From Arthrobacter dokdonellae (GTDB lineage Bacteria; Actinomycetota; Actinomycetes; Actinomycetales; Micrococcaceae): 64,000 bases of DNA. The notes under the pieces were generated by a model. The model was given only the letters and a program-made list of their open reading frames with translations. It made no database searches and was not told the DNA's origin. The translations under genes and the position numbers were made by a program. The stretch is from the NCBI RefSeq assembly GCF_003268655.1, contig NZ_CP029642.1:744001-808000 (forward strand), written 5' to 3'. Positions 61,698 through 64,000 of the stretch are shown here, in pieces; position 1 is the first letter of the stretch, and every line of letters starts with the position of its first letter.

Positions 61698-62297
61698 TTA
61701 GGTCAGTGCGTTGCGGCGGCCCTCAAATGCGCGGCCCAGCGTGACCTCGTCGGCGTATTCCAGGTCGCCGCCGACGGGCAGGCCCGAGGCCAGGCGGGTC
61801 ACGGTGATGCCGATGGTTTTCAGCATGCGCGACAGGTACGTTGCGGTGGCCTCGCCCTCCAGGTTGGGGTCCGTGGCGATGATGATTTCCTCGATCTTGC
61901 TGTCATTGAGCCGCGCCAGCAGTTCGCGGATGCGCAGCTGGTCCGGCCCGATCCCCGCGATCGGATTGATGGAGCCGCCGAGCACGTGGTAGCGGCCCCT
62001 GAACGCGCGCGTGCGTTCCACGGCCAGCACGTCCTTGGATTCCTCCACGACGCAGATGACGGTGGGGTCCCGCCGCTCGTCCCGGCAGATGTTGCAGGTT
62101 TCCGATTCGGTGACGTTGCCGCAGATGGTGCAGAACTTCACGCGCTCCTTCACGGTGATGATGGATCGGACCAGCCGCTGCATGTCCTCGGTCTCCGCCT
62201 CCAGGATGTGGAAGGCCAGCCGCTGTGCGGACTTGGGCCCGATGCCCGGCAGGCGCCCCAGTTCGTCGATAAGCTCCTGGACTGCTCCCTCGTACAC
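61698..62297 (-). CDS. recR: Recombination mediator RecR
   Basis: DNA repair protein that helps load RecA with RecF/RecO, 199 residues. An N-terminal helix-hairpin-helix ([21 protein letters not shown]), a four-Cys zinc finger ([16 protein letters not shown]) and a Toprim domain ([16 protein letters not shown]) are in order. GTG start at 62297. It lies downstream of dnaX, 61 bases away, in the conserved dnaX-recR order. Confidence 0.95.
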   Translation of the reverse strand: MYEGAVQELIDELGRLPGIGPKSAQRLAFHILEAETEDMQRLVRSIITVKERVKFCTICGNVTESETCNICRDERRDPTVICVVEESKDVLAVERTRAFRGRYHVLGGSINPIAGIGPDQLRIRELLARLNDSKIEEIIIATDPNLEGEATATYLSRMLKTIGITVTRLASGLPVGGDLEYADEVTLGRAFEGRRNALT

Positions 62298-62358
62298 TGG
62301 TGACTCAATTCTTTTGGTTTCAAAGCTGGCGGGTGAAAGTGGCGGACGTGCGGGCGGG

Positions 62359-64000
62359 TCAGTAGGCGCCGCCGTTGAGCGGCCTTTCCTCCACCAGTTG
62401 TCCGCCCAGAATACGCTCCACGGCGGCCTGGCCGGCCACGCCCGATTCCTCGATGGTCACGTCGTCAGGGCTCGGCACGTCCTCCACATAGGGAGCATCC
62501 ACCGGGCGCGGCTGCACGCGCGTGCGTCCCGCCAGGGCCTCCGGACTGTTGGAGAGACGCTGGTACATGCTGAGCTTTTCGCGGGCCGCGGGGGCAGGTG
62601 CTTCCGGCGCCGCGTGCGACGCCGTTCCTCCGGACTCTGTCCGCCCGGGTTCCCGCCGTGGTGCGACGCCGGTCCCGCCAGCCCCCGTGGCGGGAACCAG
62701 ACCGGACGCCGCCGGCTTCGGGGAAGCGGCCTGGCCGTTTGCCGCTGGACCATTCCCTGCCGAGTCCGATCCTGCTGGGCCGGATGCCTCGTTGGGAGCG
62801 CCGCTGACATGGCTGGCACCGTCCGGCGCGTCGTCGGCGGAGGGGGGTGCCGGCTGGGCCCAGTCGGGTGCACTGGCAGGGGTGCCCCAGCCGGGGTCGG
62901 CCACGGTGTTTCGCGACGGCCCGCCAAAGGAGACTCCCCAGTCCTGGGGGGAGTCCTGCTGGCTGTTCGGATTGGCGGACTGCTGTGCCTGTGCCGCCAG
63001 CAGCTGGCTGCGGCGGGGTGCGGCCTTCTCCTCAGGTGCTGCCGGCCGTGTCTCCGACGCCTGGTCGGCGGGCACGTCCCAGCCCGTGGTCCACGCCGAG
63101 ATGGACGACACCTTGGGGCGGTACGGCGCAGCCGCCGCCGGCGCGGGCGCAGGTTCGCTTGCGCCGGTTCCGCGGGGCGGCATGCCCGTGGGGGCCGTGT
63201 CCGGCTCCCTGACCTGGTCGTCAGCTGGTCCCTGGGCGGGGCGCGGCTGTTCGGGCACGGCAGGCCTGGCAACGCCACCGTCTCGGGGACCGTCACTGGC
63301 CGCCGTGGGGTGGCGGAACTGCTGTGGTGCAGGCTCCGCCCAGTCATCGAACGGCGGCTCATCATCCCAGGCGGGCTCGTCCGGGATGGGTCCCTCCCAG
63401 TCCGAAACGCTAACGCCCGGGCGCGTCCGGGGCTCGGCCGGACCATTGCGATTTTCGGGTCGGGCCGGGAGCGGCGCGTCGGACGACGATGAGGCCTGGG
63501 CTGCTGCATCGACCCGTTCGTCGTGGGATGACCCAGCGTCCGATGGTGAGGCGTGGGCTGCTGCAGGGTCCTGCGCCTCGGGGGGCGGCGCAGCGTTCCG
63601 CGGCTGCACAGCCGATGTCAGGGTCGACGGCCGACCTGGACCCGCCGCGGGCGCGGGCTCCGATGATCCCGGGCGCGGAGCGGCGGCGTGTCCAAAAACC
63701 GCCCCGCCAACCCCCGTGGCGTCAGTTTGTTTCGCGTCAATTTGCGTCGCGTCACCTCGTGTCGCGTCGGCGGGTGTGGCTTCAGCCGGCGTCGCGTCAT
63801 CCGGCGCGGGCCCGGACAGCGGGGTGCCGGCGGGGGCGGCCGGAGCCATGCCCGAGGCCGGCTGGCCGGCGCTGCCGGCCAGCCTGTCAGCCGGTCCTTT
63901 TGGGTTTGGCTCAGCGCTCGATCCCGGGGCATCGCCCGTGATGGGGTCAAGTTGGCAGGTGATCCCCAGGGTCGTGTGGATGGCCTGGCGGAGGTTGTCG
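62359..64000 (-). CDS. dnaX: DNA polymerase III gamma/tau subunit, C-terminal part
   Basis: Partial gene running off the right edge. The visible 547 codons begin with [20 protein letters not shown], a DnaX domain segment, then a long Pro/Ala/Asp-rich region, and end in [10 protein letters not shown]. The N-terminal ATPase is outside the window. The frame was confirmed open to position 63999. Low-complexity tails of this sort are common in actinobacterial DnaX and bind the polymerase and helicase. Five 15-base repeats lie at 63730-63804. Confidence 0.85.
   Translation of the reverse strand, partial: DNLRQAIHTTLGITCQLDPITGDAPGSSAEPNPKGPADRLAGSAGQPASGMAPAAPAGTPLSGPAPDDATPAEATPADATRGDATQIDAKQTDATGVGGAVFGHAAAPRPGSSEPAPAAGPGRPSTLTSAVQPRNAAPPPEAQDPAAAHASPSDAGSSHDERVDAAAQASSSSDAPLPARPENRNGPAEPRTRPGVSVSDWEGPIPDEPAWDDEPPFDDWAEPAPQQFRHPTAASDGPRDGGVARPAVPEQPRPAQGPADDQVREPDTAPTGMPPRGTGASEPAPAPAAAAPYRPKVSSISAWTTGWDVPADQASETRPAAPEEKAAPRRSQLLAAQAQQSANPNSQQDSPQDWGVSFGGPSRNTVADPGWGTPASAPDWAQPAPPSADDAPDGASHVSGAPNEASGPAGSDSAGNGPAANGQAASPKPAASGLVPATGAGGTGVAPRREPGRTESGGTASHAAPEAPAPAAREKLSMYQRLSNSPEALAGRTRVQPRPVDAPYVEDVPSPDDVTIEESGVAGQAAVERILGGQLVEERPLNGGAY
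63730..63804 (-). repeat. Five 15-base repeats within dnaX
   Basis: Units of the form YGTCGCGTC followed by six variable bases, encoding [20 protein letters not shown] and QIDAK. They expand the flexible tail in frame. Confidence 0.8.

Overview
The window is about 64 kb of high-GC DNA from an actinobacterium, most likely a soil Micrococcaceae such as Arthrobacter. I infer this from the GC-rich codon use, the frequent GTG starts and four-base gene overlaps, the purSQL and recR-dnaX arrangements, the fbaA-DUF3151 pair, and many promoters in which a TANNNT -10 box lies 6 or 7 bases before the start codon. That spacing is the signature of leaderless mRNAs, which are common in Actinobacteria. The last gene (dnaX) runs off the right edge. 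No tRNA, rRNA or CRISPR array was seen.

Layout. 46-2828: a galactonate-type branch (DgoD-like dehydratase, KDPG/KDPGal aldolase, KDG-type kinase). 2838-8214: a CitA/DcuS-type two-component system divergent from an ABC importer of the taurine/nitrate class. 8347-13474: pyrE, thymidine kinase, a HAD phosphatase, a TrmH-family RNA methyltransferase and a secreted sedolisin protease. 13562-26580: a hexuronate catabolism locus. On the minus strand it has uxaC, manD, a uxaA/garD-type dehydratase, aldolase and kinase. On the plus strand it has a LacI regulator, a four-gene ABC importer and a fructuronate reductase. Together these could import glucuronate or galacturonate and carry it to pyruvate and glyceraldehyde-3-phosphate. 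26769-28216: fbaA and DUF3151.

28321-33839 is a nitrogen-oxide cluster. A DUF2249 protein is divergent from a three-gene overlapping unit: a Cys-containing HTH regulator, an NnrS-like membrane protein, and a 909-residue protein that fuses a polytopic membrane domain, a cupredoxin and a copper nitrite reductase. This is the most unusual system in the window. 34115-44491 is mixed housekeeping and accessory genes (TfoX-like, FAD monooxygenase, purA, nitrilase, MetE-like, CoA-binding, deacetylase and small enzymes). It is followed by an IS481-like element (about 44496-46086) lying beside the purSQL operon.

49837-64000: a secreted sialidase; a 3-methyladenine glycosylase with an OhrR-type regulator and two tandem paralogous small proteins; lysC (aspartokinase, with a probable internal start for a 172-residue beta subunit); an ABC exporter; ilvD; an XRE regulator; recR; and dnaX. 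Two long palindromes sharing the same arm sequence flank the ilvD-XRE block and look like one repeat family.
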